This document shows positions 1-9,867 of a stretch of DNA of 64,000 bases, piece by piece. The stretch comes from Rhodopirellula baltica SH 1 (GTDB lineage: Bacteria; Planctomycetota; Planctomycetia; Pirellulales; Pirellulaceae). The translations under genes were made by a program, and so were the position numbers. Where the stretch lies: assembly GCF_000196115.1 (NCBI RefSeq), contig NC_005027.1:3844001-3908000 (forward strand). Direction: 5' to 3'. Within the stretch, counting starts at the first letter, position 1, and the number at the start of each line of letters is the position of its first letter. The notes under the pieces were generated by a model that had not been told where the DNA came from, ran no database searches, and saw only the letters and a list, made by a program, of their open reading frames with translations.

Positions 1-62
1 GTCCAAAAGCGGTGAAGGGGTAAGAGCGGGAAAGTGGCTCAGGACCTCAGGGCCACAGGACA

Positions 63-1715
63 TCAGCGTTCTTTCCACCATTGGATGTGTGGGGCATCGG
101 ACTCTTCGTCGCGAAAGAAGTTACCGATTGCGAATTCGTCGATGCCATCGGCGTCCATGTCGGCGACCTCCAATGTCAGGTGATACTGAAAATCAGTCTC
201 CAAGATTTCACCTTCAAACTGACCCGGTTTGGTTTGCCGCAATAACAGCAAGGACGGCGAGCCGCTTCCCCGCCAACGTTTGATCGTCGGTGAAGCCAGC
301 AGTGCCCCAGCGACCACATCCAGGTCACCATCACCATCAAAGTCTCCCGCTTGCGCTCGCAACACACCCGGCATGATAGCCAGTGGATGATGCACAAACT
401 CAGCCCTTGAGGCTTGGTCGGGTTTGGATGCGGGTGACTCTTCCCATTGCCTTTGATCCTCAAACGGGTTCTCGAGCCACTGAACCATGTGGTGACGTTT
501 TGCACCTCGATCGAATGAATCGCCGTTGCTAAACAGCACGTCCATATCATCGTCACCATCCAGATCGACCAGTTCAATTCCGGTCGAACCATACGATGGA
601 TCAGGAGCCGAATACAGGACAACGTTTCGAAATTGCCCGGTGCCATCATTGAAGAACGCTTCGATCGCCTCATGCTCCTGACTGATCAAGGCGACAAAAT
701 CCAAGTGTCCGTCCCCGTTCAAATCCATCGTGGGAACGTTGACCGGCCCCGCTCGTTCATCGATCGTTTCCATTGTGAAAGCTTTGCTTCCAAGCGAGAT
801 GTCGATGTCTCCATCGCGACGCAATAAAAACAGCCCACCCGTTTTCCGCCAACCAAACACCGCGACCACAAAATCCAGGTCGCCATCGGAATCAAAATCG
901 CCCGGCTGTACCTCAGCGACTCGTCCCAGTCCATCGGCCAAGACGATCTTCTCCATGGTTCCAACCTCACCGGTTGCGTTTGGCTGCGACTGGCGAAGCA
1001 CGACGACTTGACCAAGGTCACTGTCCGCCGCATTGAACTCACCGACGTCGCCGACGATCAGATCCAACAAACCATCCGCATCGATGTCACAAGGCTCGAC
1101 ATGGACAGGTTGAAACAGCGTTGCCAAACGTTTCGTCGTACTTTCGGAATCCCCCGACCACGTCGCGAAGACAGCTCCCGTATTCACATCACACGCAACC
1201 AACGCCGGAGAATCACCGAGTCCAGATGAGATCCATTGCAGGTGGCTGATTCCAGGCGGGCGTGATGTTTGCAAATCCACGGGACGTTGCATCCAATCGG
1301 TGCCGCTCAGCCAAAATTCCTGTTCAGCAAACGGCAGCCCCTTCGACTTGGGTGCCTGCAATTGAAAGAACTTCACCGTTTCCGTGCGATCCGGAACGAT
1401 CACATCCGTGCGGCCTGATTCCTGGTAAGTCATGTACATCTGATCGACCACCTGCGGCCACTCGGATTGTGGTGCACCGCTGGGTTTTGGCATCACGTGA
1501 CAAGTCGAACAAAACTCCTCGACCTGCGGACGAACCCGCTCAACCAATCGGTCATCAAGCGATCGCGAATCGGCGACTTTGACAGCGTCCGAACTGGGAG
1601 CATTGTTCTTGGATGCGACCGAATCTTTGATGGCGTTGTCCGATGCCGAATCAGACGAACGCCTGCATCCGATTTCGATCGAAAGCACTCCGATGGCCAA
1701 CCCGAAACAGAGCAT
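63..1715 (-). CDS. FG-GAP/VCBS repeat lipoprotein with a cytochrome c-like CXXCH site
   Basis: A secreted protein of about 550 residues if the ATG at 1715 is used. That start gives a short n-region, a hydrophobic stretch (MLCFGLAIGVLSIEIGC) and a lipobox-like Cys, whereas the longer frame to 1838 adds 41 residues without signal character. Near residue 70 lies FCSTCH followed by a Met-Pro-Lys segment, a single class I haem-binding motif. The rest holds at least six Asp-rich calcium-loop repeats of the FG-GAP/VCBS type (for example DFDSDGDLDFVV, DLNGDGHLDFVA, DFDGDGDLDVVAG), which predict a seven-bladed beta-propeller. The gene diverges from the TPR/UnbV gene at 1897, which carries the same repeat type, so a shared control region is plausible. 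The role is unknown; an envelope electron-transfer or binding protein is inference. The family call is firm and the function is not. Confidence 0.8.
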   Translation of the reverse strand: MLCFGLAIGVLSIEIGCRRSSDSASDNAIKDSVASKNNAPSSDAVKVADSRSLDDRLVERVRPQVEEFCSTCHVMPKPSGAPQSEWPQVVDQMYMTYQESGRTDVIVPDRTETVKFFQLQAPKSKGLPFAEQEFWLSGTDWMQRPVDLQTSRPPGISHLQWISSGLGDSPALVACDVNTGAVFATWSGDSESTTKRLATLFQPVHVEPCDIDADGLLDLIVGDVGEFNAADSDLGQVVVLRQSQPNATGEVGTMEKIVLADGLGRVAEVQPGDFDSDGDLDFVVAVFGWRKTGGLFLLRRDGDIDISLGSKAFTMETIDERAGPVNVPTMDLNGDGHLDFVALISQEHEAIEAFFNDGTGQFRNVVLYSAPDPSYGSTGIELVDLDGDDDMDVLFSNGDSFDRGAKRHHMVQWLENPFEDQRQWEESPASKPDQASRAEFVHHPLAIMPGVLRAQAGDFDGDGDLDVVAGALLASPTIKRWRGSGSPSLLLLRQTKPGQFEGEILETDFQYHLTLEVADMDADGIDEFAIGNFFRDEESDAPHIQWWKER

Positions 1716-1896
1716 TCGAGTGAGTGTCGTGTGCGTATCGAAAAGCAAAAATCCGTTCCAAGAAAAAGAGGGATCGAAAAACGAGTGGAAGACATCCTCC
1801 CGCTGATAGGGTGGACCGCGAAACCACATCGGCAACAACGAAATATCGTTGGCAGTTTAGCCCCGCCGCTCATGCCAAAGCAATTGCTGAGATACA

Positions 1897-4800
1897 ATGA
1901 CTGTCATGAACGCTGATTGTTATTGGATAACGAATTCTCTCCGTCGCTGCCGTCTCACGGCAGGTCGATTCATTGCCATCTTGGCTGTAGTAACTTTTTG
2001 TGGTGGTTGCCCTCGCTCCATTCCGAGCAATACCGATGAAGAGGTTACCGCCAAGCGACCTCTCGGACGGATGCGCGTGCTTGGTCGAAACGGAAAATGG
2101 GACGACGCGTGGCAACTCCGCGAAGCCGTGCTGGAAAAGCACGGCGAAGATCCAGACGCGATCACCTATGTCGCGCGGGTGGCGCACCAAACTGGACGAG
2201 CAAACCTGGCAGCCGACTATCTCGAACAAGCCAGCCAGGTTGAGAACTACGCTTCCGCAAAACGAGTCGACGAAACACTCATCGCGATGATCTCCGCGGG
2301 CCGAACTCATGATGCGATGGCGTTTCTAGAAAAGGTGGTAACAGCCCACCCGGATCGCCATGAAACCCGGCGAGTGCTATTCGATCTTCAAATGGGCACC
2401 GAGGAACGTGGAGCGGGTTTGGAACACGGGCGGAAGCTGATCTTGGAAAGGCAGTTTGATCTCGAACTGCTGATGACGATGACTGATACCGAGATCCGAT
2501 CCATGGATGCAAAACCGCTGGACGAAATGGTGCAGCGCAATCCAGATGACCTCCGCCCATTGATCGGAGCGGCTCGTTCGGCCCTGGACCAGAATTTGTT
2601 CGATGAAGCACGAGACAGCCTGGACAAAATTGTTGATCGCCACCCGAACTACGCGACCGCCGCAGCGATGCGTTCGCTTCTGCTTGCCGAACAAGCGGAC
2701 TGGGCGACGCTGGAATCATCCTTGGCGAGCTTGCCCGCTGAAGTGATCCAGCGGCGTCATTTTTGGACGGCAATGGGGATGTGGTCCGAAGCGGTCAACA
2801 ATGCGGGTTCCGCAGCGCGAGCTTATCTGCAAGCGGCTCAACTCGACCCCGACATATCTCGTTCATGGTTGGATCTTCAAAGAGTCCTTCAAAGCAACCC
2901 TTCGCTTGGCGTGAATTCCGATGTGATCGAAGCGATTGGCGATCGGGCCGAAAAGCTCAACCGATTCAATCAACTTCGCCGTCGCTTCAATCGATCAGGC
3001 CGAATTTCGCGATCCGTGATCGCTGACATGGTAGGCGTTGTGCGAGAAATGGGCCGCCCTTGGGAAGCCGAAGCCTGGATTTCCGTCGCGATGCAATTGC
3101 CGGAAGACGACTCGATCGATCTGCAACAAATGCGAAAAGACCTGATCGCTGAACTTCGTCGCGATACGCCCTGGCAACAGGTGAAAGACTTTCCAGAACT
3201 TCAACTGGATCTTTCCCATTTGGCTTTTCAACCTTCGATCGTACGATTCCTGGACAAGCAAGCAATCGAAGACCAGCGTGTTACTCCGCCATCACTGATC
3301 GATGGTCTAAAGGTTGAAATGGCAGGCAACGATCGTGGCGCAATTCGTCCGATCGAAATGTTGAACGAAGCCCAACAACGCGGTATCGCCTTCTTGGCAT
3401 CGACTGGCGATGACCTGGACCAACCTGGCATCAGCCTGCATCAAACGCTCGGATGTGGCGGTGCGACATTGGATTTTGACCGCGACGGATGGAGTGACTT
3501 GGCATTGGTCACAGCGGGCGGCACGCCACCGCAGAAGGACTCTCCGCCGAACGTGTTGCTGCGGAACGAAAACGGCGTGTTCACAACGACCCCCGAATCA
3601 GCCGGTGTCAACGACCGTGGTTTTGCACAAGGGATCGCGGTGGGCGATCTCAACGAAGACGGTTGGCCCGATCTGCTGTGCACGAACTATGGACCAAACG
3701 TGCTGCTGATCAATCAAGGCGATGGAACATTCACCAACGCGACCGATCAATGGCTCGCCAATCCAGACGAATCACGCTGGTCGACTGGAGCTGCATTTGC
3801 GGATGTGGATTCGGACGGCCTGTCGGATTTGGTCGTCTTGAACTACTGCGAAGGCTTCGATCCCGTCACGTTTGTATGTGGTAGCGACTCCGACGACGAG
3901 CCAGCCAGATCATGCTCCCCGATGCGGTTCAGTGGCGATCACGACCAATTCTTCCGAACCAACTTCCGCGGAAACCTCAACGAAGTGACCGAACAATGGA
4001 ACGTAAAAGCCACCGATGCGGGACGTGGACTCGGACTGGCAATCGGACGCTTTGAAGATCGAATCGGCAATCAAGTCTTTGTCGCCAATGACATGACCAG
4101 CAATTTCTATTGGTCGCGTGCTTTGAACCAAACTTCCACTGGCGATACTGCAAGCATCGGCTGGACCGAATCTGCCTTGCCAAGGGGATTGGCCGTTGAT
4201 GTTCGATCGGTTGCTCAGGGTTCAATGGGAATCGCCGCTGATGACTTCAACGCCGATGGCAAGATCGACTTCTACGTCACAAACTTTGACCAAGAATACA
4301 ACACGCTTCATCTCCAAACCGGACCCGGCACCTGGCGTGACTCCACCATGGCGGTGGAATTGGGAACTGACACATTGCCTTTGGTCGGCTTTGGAACCAC
4401 GACGACAGATCTTGACGGAGACGGAAACAACGAATTGGTCGTCGCAAACGGCCACGTCGACATCTTCCAACGCGACGATCTATCTGACGAACCAACAGAT
4501 CAACCTGCTCGTCGAAGCCAATATGCTCAGCCGATGCAATTCTTTCGCCACGGAGACGACGGCCGTTTTGAACCCGCCGCGATTTCTGGCGAATACCTCT
4601 CTCAACCTCATGTTGGCCGGAGCTTGTGGACGATGGATGCCAATCGCGATTTCAGACCGGATCTGGTGGTAACTCACCAAACCGAACCTGTCGCGTTGCT
4701 GGTCAATCACACTAAGTCCTCAGCTCCAAAGCTGAAATTACATGTGACGGGAACGCAATCTTCTCGCGACGCAATTGGCACCAAAATCACGGTGAGGGCG

Positions 4801-5013
4801 GGCGACTGGGAAAGGACGCACTGGGTAACCTCCGGTGGCAGCTATCTCTGCAACGAAGAAGCGGGTTGGATGCTGAGCTGCCCGGATGCCGCGACCAATG
4901 TTCATGTCCAAGTCACGTGGCCGGATGACCAGCAACAAAACTTCGAAGAACTCGCAACCGATTCAGAATGGTTGTTCATTCAAGGCAAGTCTCAGGCCAT
5001 CAACCTTCGTTGA
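1897..5013 (+). CDS. TPR - FG-GAP - ASPIC/UnbV lipoprotein
   Basis: A 1038-residue envelope protein. The N-terminus has a hydrophobic segment ending in TFCGGC, a likely lipoprotein signal. Residues of roughly 50-400 are helical repeats of TPR character (for example TGRANLAADYLEQASQ and SAGRTHDAMAFLEKVV). From about residue 490 there are FG-GAP/VCBS repeats (DFDRDGWSDLALV, DLNEDGWPDLLC, DVDSDGLSDLVV, DFNADGKIDFYV, DLDGDGNNELVV). The last 100 residues match the ASPIC/UnbV pattern, with RDAIGTKITVRAG and a final VTWPDDQQQ. This TPR-propeller-UnbV order is common in planctomycete secretomes and resembles CRTAC1-like proteins; a biochemical role has not been established to my knowledge. Start: ATG at 1897, with another in-frame ATG at 1906; no strong Shine-Dalgarno site separates them. 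The divergent neighbour is a related FG-GAP lipoprotein. Confidence 0.85.
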   Translation: MTVMNADCYWITNSLRRCRLTAGRFIAILAVVTFCGGCPRSIPSNTDEEVTAKRPLGRMRVLGRNGKWDDAWQLREAVLEKHGEDPDAITYVARVAHQTGRANLAADYLEQASQVENYASAKRVDETLIAMISAGRTHDAMAFLEKVVTAHPDRHETRRVLFDLQMGTEERGAGLEHGRKLILERQFDLELLMTMTDTEIRSMDAKPLDEMVQRNPDDLRPLIGAARSALDQNLFDEARDSLDKIVDRHPNYATAAAMRSLLLAEQADWATLESSLASLPAEVIQRRHFWTAMGMWSEAVNNAGSAARAYLQAAQLDPDISRSWLDLQRVLQSNPSLGVNSDVIEAIGDRAEKLNRFNQLRRRFNRSGRISRSVIADMVGVVREMGRPWEAEAWISVAMQLPEDDSIDLQQMRKDLIAELRRDTPWQQVKDFPELQLDLSHLAFQPSIVRFLDKQAIEDQRVTPPSLIDGLKVEMAGNDRGAIRPIEMLNEAQQRGIAFLASTGDDLDQPGISLHQTLGCGGATLDFDRDGWSDLALVTAGGTPPQKDSPPNVLLRNENGVFTTTPESAGVNDRGFAQGIAVGDLNEDGWPDLLCTNYGPNVLLINQGDGTFTNATDQWLANPDESRWSTGAAFADVDSDGLSDLVVLNYCEGFDPVTFVCGSDSDDEPARSCSPMRFSGDHDQFFRTNFRGNLNEVTEQWNVKATDAGRGLGLAIGRFEDRIGNQVFVANDMTSNFYWSRALNQTSTGDTASIGWTESALPRGLAVDVRSVAQGSMGIAADDFNADGKIDFYVTNFDQEYNTLHLQTGPGTWRDSTMAVELGTDTLPLVGFGTTTTDLDGDGNNELVVANGHVDIFQRDDLSDEPTDQPARRSQYAQPMQFFRHGDDGRFEPAAISGEYLSQPHVGRSLWTMDANRDFRPDLVVTHQTEPVALLVNHTKSSAPKLKLHVTGTQSSRDAIGTKITVRAGDWERTHWVTSGGSYLCNEEAGWMLSCPDAATNVHVQVTWPDDQQQNFEELATDSEWLFIQGKSQAINLR

Positions 5014-5064
5014 TTCCGCACGACGAGTCGGGCGAGATTGGATTCGACCGTTTTGAAGCGACAC

Positions 5065-5093
5065 AAAAAAACCCCGGTGCATTCACCAGGGTT
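5065..5093 (-). terminator. Intrinsic terminator of the cyclophilin gene
   Basis: Read on the minus strand, the segment forms AACCCTGGTG / CACCGGGGTT with an AATG loop and one internal T-G wobble, followed by seven T. It lies about 55 nt after the cyclophilin stop. On the plus strand the wobble becomes a C-A mismatch and there is no following T-run, so the orientation is minus. Confidence 0.75.
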
Positions 5094-5147
5094 GCGTTTG
5101 CTTCGAGTTTGTTCCCGACGCGCGGAGTGTCGGGGGGCTGCGTCGAC

Positions 5148-5579
<432 letters not shown>

Positions 5580-5660
5580 CGGTCACTTTCGTCTAAGAAG
5601 TAAAAACGGTTCGTTGGTACGGGATGAGAGGAATGACGCCAATCGCGTCTGTCACACGAT

Positions 5661-6254
5661 TCACAAATCGAGCGACGATTCCAATTCGCGAAGTTCTCGC
5701 TCTGTTTCGTCTTCAAAAGTCATTTCATCGATGGACTCGTCGTCGGAACCAAATCCATCGGGAACTGCCGAGGACTGATTCGAAGGATCGAGATCTTTGC
5801 GAGTTCCATCGGGCAGGATCAAAATGGCTTCCTCGACCCCGCCGCTTGGTCCCACTTTCACCGCTGCTTTGGCGGAACCGCTAGTTCCCTCCAAATCAAA
5901 GACGATGAAGTCGGGATTCTGTTCGGCTTCGTTGACGGTTTCGCCAAAGTTCATCGACATCGACTCGATCTCGCCAATCTCATCGGTGACCTCGGGCATT
6001 CGGTTCAGGTCGGCTCGAACGGGCTCGAAAACGGCACCCAACCCGCCGACTTTGGACATCGCAAACCACAGCACGCCACAGCAAATCAGCATGGAGACAA
6101 AACCGAGGCCCAAGACGATCGCGAGAATCATCGGCCATTTTTTCTTGGCGGGTGGTTGAGAACCGGGCCCCCCGGGACCACCAACGACTTCGGGAGTCAA
6201 TGGATTTTGATAGACCCGATTGGGATCAAATGGATCGTTTGGTGTATTGGACAT
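5661..6254 (-). CDS. Hypothetical single-pass membrane protein
   Basis: About 197 residues from the ATG at 6254 (MSNTPNDPFDPNRVYQNPL); the open frame continues upstream to 6356 but that extension is basic and lacks domain character. Residues 1-33 are Pro/Gly-rich and end in PPAKKKW. A strong transmembrane segment follows (PMILAIVLGLGFVSMLICC, about residues 34-57). The rest is an acidic soluble domain that includes FIVFDLEGTSGSAKAAVKVG and ends in a run of Asp/Glu. This build recurs in planctomycete genomes as a short cytosolic Pro-rich head, one helix and a small outer domain. I do not recognise a named family. It may share the intergenic region with the divergent glutamine synthetase gene. 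Confidence 0.7.
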   Translation of the reverse strand: MSNTPNDPFDPNRVYQNPLTPEVVGGPGGPGSQPPAKKKWPMILAIVLGLGFVSMLICCGVLWFAMSKVGGLGAVFEPVRADLNRMPEVTDEIGEIESMSMNFGETVNEAEQNPDFIVFDLEGTSGSAKAAVKVGPSGGVEEAILILPDGTRKDLDPSNQSSAVPDGFGSDDESIDEMTFEDETERELRELESSLDL

Positions 6255-6612
6255 GATTCCGTTTCGCCCACGCGATGGTGAAGATTCTTCCCTGACAAGC
6301 AATTGACGATTGCGTTGACCGCCATGGCTCCCGCAATGCTTACCAAGCTGGCACATTCAGCTGCTTCGTAACAGAGCGAACATTAAACCCAAATGCATTC
6401 GGATTTGGTACCGCCCCGGAATCTTCCGTTTCTGAGCATTGGTAATCCGTGTCAATTCGGGTATTTTAAGGGCCGTTGGCTGCATCGAAGTGAATCACGC
6501 TGGTTCATTTTTAATTGCTGCGGTTGGGTAGAACCGTTTGTCTGACAGTTTCATTCTTTGCTCTGGCAAGACCGCCACGGGCACCAAAAAAGTCTTTAGG
6601 AGACTCGCATCC
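6255..6612. other. Intergenic region between the membrane protein and glutamine synthetase genes
   Basis: 358 bp between divergent starts. A short hairpin (CGGTT/AACCG, about 6519-6534) and an AGGAG ribosome-binding site just before 6613 are visible. A weak TTGGTA-17-TATTTT pair at 6439-6467 could be a promoter for the plus gene, but it matches consensus poorly. No convincing sigma-54 or riboswitch pattern was found. Confidence 0.4.
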
Positions 6613-7638
6613 ATGACCAAGTGTAAGTTGGAATACATCTGGCTCGACGGCTATCAACCGACCCAGAGCATGCGCAGCAAAACCAAAATCGTCGAAGACT
6701 TCAGCGGCAAAGTGGAAGATGCCGAAATGTGGTCGTTCGACGGTTCGTCAACCGAACAAGCGCCCGGTGGAGCCAGTGACTGCTTGCTGAAGCCCGTCTT
6801 CTGCCTTCCCGATCCGGATCGTTTGGGCACCGGCTTCTTGGTGATGTGCGAAGTGATGAATGCCGATGGCACGCCTCACCGCAGCAACGGCCGTGCAACG
6901 ATCAAAGACGATGACAATGACTTCTGGTTCGGTTTCGAACAGGAGTACACGATCTTCGATCCAGAAACCAAGAAACCAATCGGCTTCCCTGCTGAAGGTT
7001 TCCCAGGACCTCAAGGTCCTTACTACTGCTCGGTCGGTGCTGGCAAAGCAGTCGGTCGTGAAATCGTCGAAGAGCACCTCGAACTGTGCTTGCAAGCTGG
7101 CTTGAACGTCGAAGGCATCAACGCCGAAGTCATGATGGGCCAGTGGGAATTCCAAATCTTCGCCAAGGGCGCAGCCCAAGCTGGTGACGAAATTTGGCTC
7201 GCACGCTACTTGCTGGATCGCACCGGCGAGAAGTACGGCATGGAAATTAACTACCACTGCAAACCAGTCAAAGGTGACTGGAACGGCAGCGGCATGCACG
7301 CCAACTTCAGCAACACGACCCTGCGTACGTGCGGCAGCAAAGAAGTTTACGAAGCGATTTGCCAAGCCTTCGAGCCTCGTATCACCGAGCACATCGATGT
7401 TTACGGTGCTGACAACGATCAGCGTTTGACCGGTTTGCACGAAACGCAATCGATCGACAAGTTCAGCTACGGCATCTCGGACCGCGGTGCATCGATCCGC
7501 ATTCCAATCGCCACGGTTGAAAAGGGCTGGAAGGGCTGGTTGGAAGATCGTCGCCCAGCTTCGAACGCTGACCCATACATGGTTGCCAGTGCAATCATCG
7601 CAACGGTCAAGACAGCCAACGTCCCAGCCGGCGTTTGA
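6613..7638 (+). CDS. glnII: Glutamine synthetase, type II (eukaryote-like)
   Basis: A 341-residue GSII that makes glutamine from glutamate, ammonia and ATP in the cytoplasm. The ATG at 6613 is chosen because AGGAG lies about 10 nt upstream; the frame is open further up but without GS homology. Diagnostic pieces are WSFDGSSTEQAPGGASD near the N-terminus, FGFEQEYTIFD (metal-binding Glu residues), GQWEFQIF, NGSGMHANFS (His of the active site) and the C-terminal SDRGASIRIP with ATP/glutamate-binding Arg residues. Length and motifs fit the decameric GSII family of eukaryotes, rhizobia and Streptomyces rather than the roughly 470-residue GSI. GSII lacks the GSI adenylylation loop, so control is more likely transcriptional. 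A perfect intrinsic terminator follows at 7718-7748, so this is probably a monocistronic unit. Confidence 0.93.
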   Translation: MTKCKLEYIWLDGYQPTQSMRSKTKIVEDFSGKVEDAEMWSFDGSSTEQAPGGASDCLLKPVFCLPDPDRLGTGFLVMCEVMNADGTPHRSNGRATIKDDDNDFWFGFEQEYTIFDPETKKPIGFPAEGFPGPQGPYYCSVGAGKAVGREIVEEHLELCLQAGLNVEGINAEVMMGQWEFQIFAKGAAQAGDEIWLARYLLDRTGEKYGMEINYHCKPVKGDWNGSGMHANFSNTTLRTCGSKEVYEAICQAFEPRITEHIDVYGADNDQRLTGLHETQSIDKFSYGISDRGASIRIPIATVEKGWKGWLEDRRPASNADPYMVASAIIATVKTANVPAGV

Positions 7639-7717
7639 ACCATCCCGGCCCAGGCTGCTGAGCCGATTCGATTGTGAGCGATTCCGATTGCCGCGGTCGA
7701 TATCACTCTGAAATTCG

Positions 7718-7748
7718 ATGCCGAGTCACCCAGGTGACTCGGCATTTT
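7718..7748 (+). terminator. Intrinsic terminator of glutamine synthetase
   Basis: A perfect inverted repeat, ATGCCGAGTCACC with GGTGACTCGGCAT (12-13 bp stem, 2-4 nt loop), runs straight into six T. It lies about 80 nt after the stop codon. Confidence 0.92.
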
Positions 7749-7886
7749 TTCTGCGCTGACATCGGTTTCATATCTGCCAGGCACCGCTCAGAACAACACC
7801 CACCCTGTTCCAAACGGTTACAATTGCGAGCCCGCGTCCATTTCGTTGACGCCTGTCCTTTTTCGAGTTATTGACCGGAGCCCCCT

Positions 7887-8075
7887 ATGAACGCCTCGAA
7901 TCTTCGTCGCGCCTTCGCTGTTGTCTGCTGCCTGACGCTAGGCACCGCTATCGGATGCCCATCACAACCAGGCACTGCATTGGAAGACGCCGACCAGTCG
8001 GCGATTGAAGCCTACCAAGCGGAACAAGCCAAAGAACAAGCCGCAATGGATGACTCGCTCAACACAAAGCCCTAG
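7887..8075 (+). CDS. Small lipoprotein of unknown function
   Basis: 62 residues, beginning MNASNLRRAFAVVCCLTLG. Basic residues are followed by a hydrophobic core and a lipobox-like GCPSQP, and the mature part is a short acidic/Gln-rich helix (SAIEAYQAEQAKEQAAMDD). Small lipoproteins with this pattern are frequent in planctomycetes and have no known role. The ATG at 7887 is preceded by GGAG at about 7876. A bidirectional terminator at 8134-8174 follows. The gene is short but the signal-peptide pattern supports it. Confidence 0.65.
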   Translation: MNASNLRRAFAVVCCLTLGTAIGCPSQPGTALEDADQSAIEAYQAEQAKEQAAMDDSLNTKP

Positions 8076-8133
8076 TAAACGAATTCTACGGTGCACGCGA
8101 CCTCGGCTTCACGCCAGTTCGCCCGGTACAAAT

Positions 8134-8174
8134 AAAAAAGCCGGCTTCGCTCAAAGAACGAAGCCGGCTTTTTC
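8134..8174. terminator. Bidirectional intrinsic terminator
   Basis: AAAAAGCCGGCTTCG pairs with CGAAGCCGGCTTTTT around a loop of about 9 nt. The A-run and T-run on opposite sides make it work in both directions, which fits its place between the converging small lipoprotein and DUF1559 genes. Confidence 0.92.
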
Positions 8175-8198
8175 TATTCTCAACCTAGACGAGAAGCA

Positions 8199-9446
8199 TC
8201 AAAACTCTTCGTCAATGATCTCACGAGCACCTTTGGTTCCCAAGGCTCCCCAGACACCGTAAGGGCTCTTCGACCCTGGTTTCGCGGTTGCCATTGATGC
8301 ATTCTGCCAAACCATCTCATGGTTTTGATTCCCTGCATCGATTGAGTCGGTGATGAATTTGACCGCCCCATCACCCATCAAAATATGAGCCCCGCCTTGG
8401 TGACGACTCGATGGCGGGAACATCCCGGTCTGCCCGGCATTGTTGCCTCCACAAATAGCCGCATTGGGTGGAGCAATCGTGTGGATGCCACTGAAATTGG
8501 GACGGAAGTCGGCCCACTTGTAGCCGCGCCCACCATTCACACCTTGAATCGGTGTTCCCGCCAGCCAAAACTGCGGTCGTTCCGGATCAATTTGACCGTC
8601 TTCGACGCAGAAATTGGGATTCAATCTGACTTCGTTCGGTGGATTGCCGTTGATGGACTGGATGCCCCGGGTATCACGATCGCCCAGATCAGTAATCAAC
8701 TCCGCCATGGCAATGGTATTGGAGAGACCATCGAGAACATCGCGGAACTTGGAAGTCGTGTGTGGGACAAACATACCTCGGTCTGCAGCCCGCGATCGTT
8801 GCGACCAGCCGTTGTCGCTCACTTTCTCCCCAGATGGGTCGTGGTGCAGTTTTGTCCCACGCACAGACCACTCCATCGAATCCCCCAGGCACGCGCCATA
8901 GTTCGTACGACCTTGACCTGGCAGGCCTTGTCCGGGATCGCTTGGACAGCGAAGCATGGGAAGGTTGGTCATCCACGGGCGATACTGCAAGTGCTCCACC
9001 GTTGGCCCCATTGCTGGCCACGGCGTTGTCAAAGGCGTGGTTAGGTCGAGAGCATTGATCAGACTCGGATTGCTAATCTCCTCCCACAATCCTTGCTGCT
9101 CAACGAACGGAGTTAGCCCAACCAACATGCTCAATCGCCAAGCATTAGCATCGCCATAATTCGTCCACCAATTTGAAGTCCGAGCCGTGCTACCAAAAGG
9201 CGCTGCTCCACCGTCGGTACTACCGGTCCCAACTCCATGAATTGGAAGCTGGTTGTACGCCGAGTGGTAGTTGTGCATCGCCAACCCCAACTGCTTGAAA
9301 TTATTGCTGCAGCTCATCCGACGAGCTGCTTCTCGGGCTGCCTGCACTGCAGGTAGCAGTAGCCCCACCAAAACGCCAATGATGGCGATGACCACCAAAA
9401 GCTCCACCAAAGTGAAACCCTTCGGTGGAAGACGAAAACGCTTCAT
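8199..9446 (-). CDS. DUF1559 (SBP_bac_10) protein with type IV pilin-like N-terminus
   Basis: 415 residues from the ATG at 9446, which has AGGAG at a good distance upstream. The N-terminus [20 protein letters not shown] is a prepilin peptidase site (cleavage after Gly, then Phe-Thr-Leu-Val-Glu) leading into a hydrophobic helix. Next come [20 protein letters not shown] and LGLAMHNYH, the usual DUF1559 start, and near the end [17 protein letters not shown], the family's closing motif (HPGGAN...DGSV). Planctomycetes carry tens to hundreds of such paralogs, and their role (pseudopilin-like envelope or secretion components) is not settled. It stands alone, converging on the small lipoprotein gene across a shared terminator. 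Confidence 0.92.
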   Translation of the reverse strand: MKRFRLPPKGFTLVELLVVIAIIGVLVGLLLPAVQAAREAARRMSCSNNFKQLGLAMHNYHSAYNQLPIHGVGTGSTDGGAAPFGSTARTSNWWTNYGDANAWRLSMLVGLTPFVEQQGLWEEISNPSLINALDLTTPLTTPWPAMGPTVEHLQYRPWMTNLPMLRCPSDPGQGLPGQGRTNYGACLGDSMEWSVRGTKLHHDPSGEKVSDNGWSQRSRAADRGMFVPHTTSKFRDVLDGLSNTIAMAELITDLGDRDTRGIQSINGNPPNEVRLNPNFCVEDGQIDPERPQFWLAGTPIQGVNGGRGYKWADFRPNFSGIHTIAPPNAAICGGNNAGQTGMFPPSSRHQGGAHILMGDGAVKFITDSIDAGNQNHEMVWQNASMATAKPGSKSPYGVWGALGTKGAREIIDEEF

Positions 9447-9867
9447 AACAATATCTCCTAGCAACAATACGAAAATACACGCACTCAATACGAGCAGAGC
9501 GAGTGCCTTTCCATCTTAGGGATACTGTCGACCCCGGGAATAGTAACATCGCGTCTGAAAACGCATTTTTCGCGAGTTAATCTCACGAAAACACCCGTTC
9601 AGAGGTCACTTATCTGCCTTAGCAACCACCCCCCGGATGCGAAAAACACCTGCCGTCATATCGAAGGTTGTTCTGCAACCGGTTTCAGGATGGCTTGTCA
9701 TTGCCGCGAGCTCCTTCACCGAACAGTCTTGCGTTTTCACCCCACATCGGGCTTTACCTCAGTCAACCATCGCCGGTACGATTTGGCGTGAAACCCGATG
9801 GGCTGCGATGTGAATCACTCGGAATGTGCTTCCAAGCCCACAACTGAACACAGCAAAGGATTGTGCC
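9447..9867. other. Intergenic region, divergent promoters presumed
   Basis: 421 bp between divergent genes. An imperfect hairpin (TTTTCGCGAG / CTCACGAAAA) sits near 9567-9592. No open frame with coding character, riboswitch or clear promoter consensus was recognised. Confidence 0.35.

Noticed and set aside
6439..6612. Sigma-54 promoter for glutamine synthetase
   Set aside because: The TGG and GC elements near 6511-6528 are 13 bases apart instead of 10, so the spacing is wrong.
6748..7449. 233-residue minus-strand frame under glutamine synthetase
   Set aside because: Antisense to an unmistakable GSII; no signals of its own.
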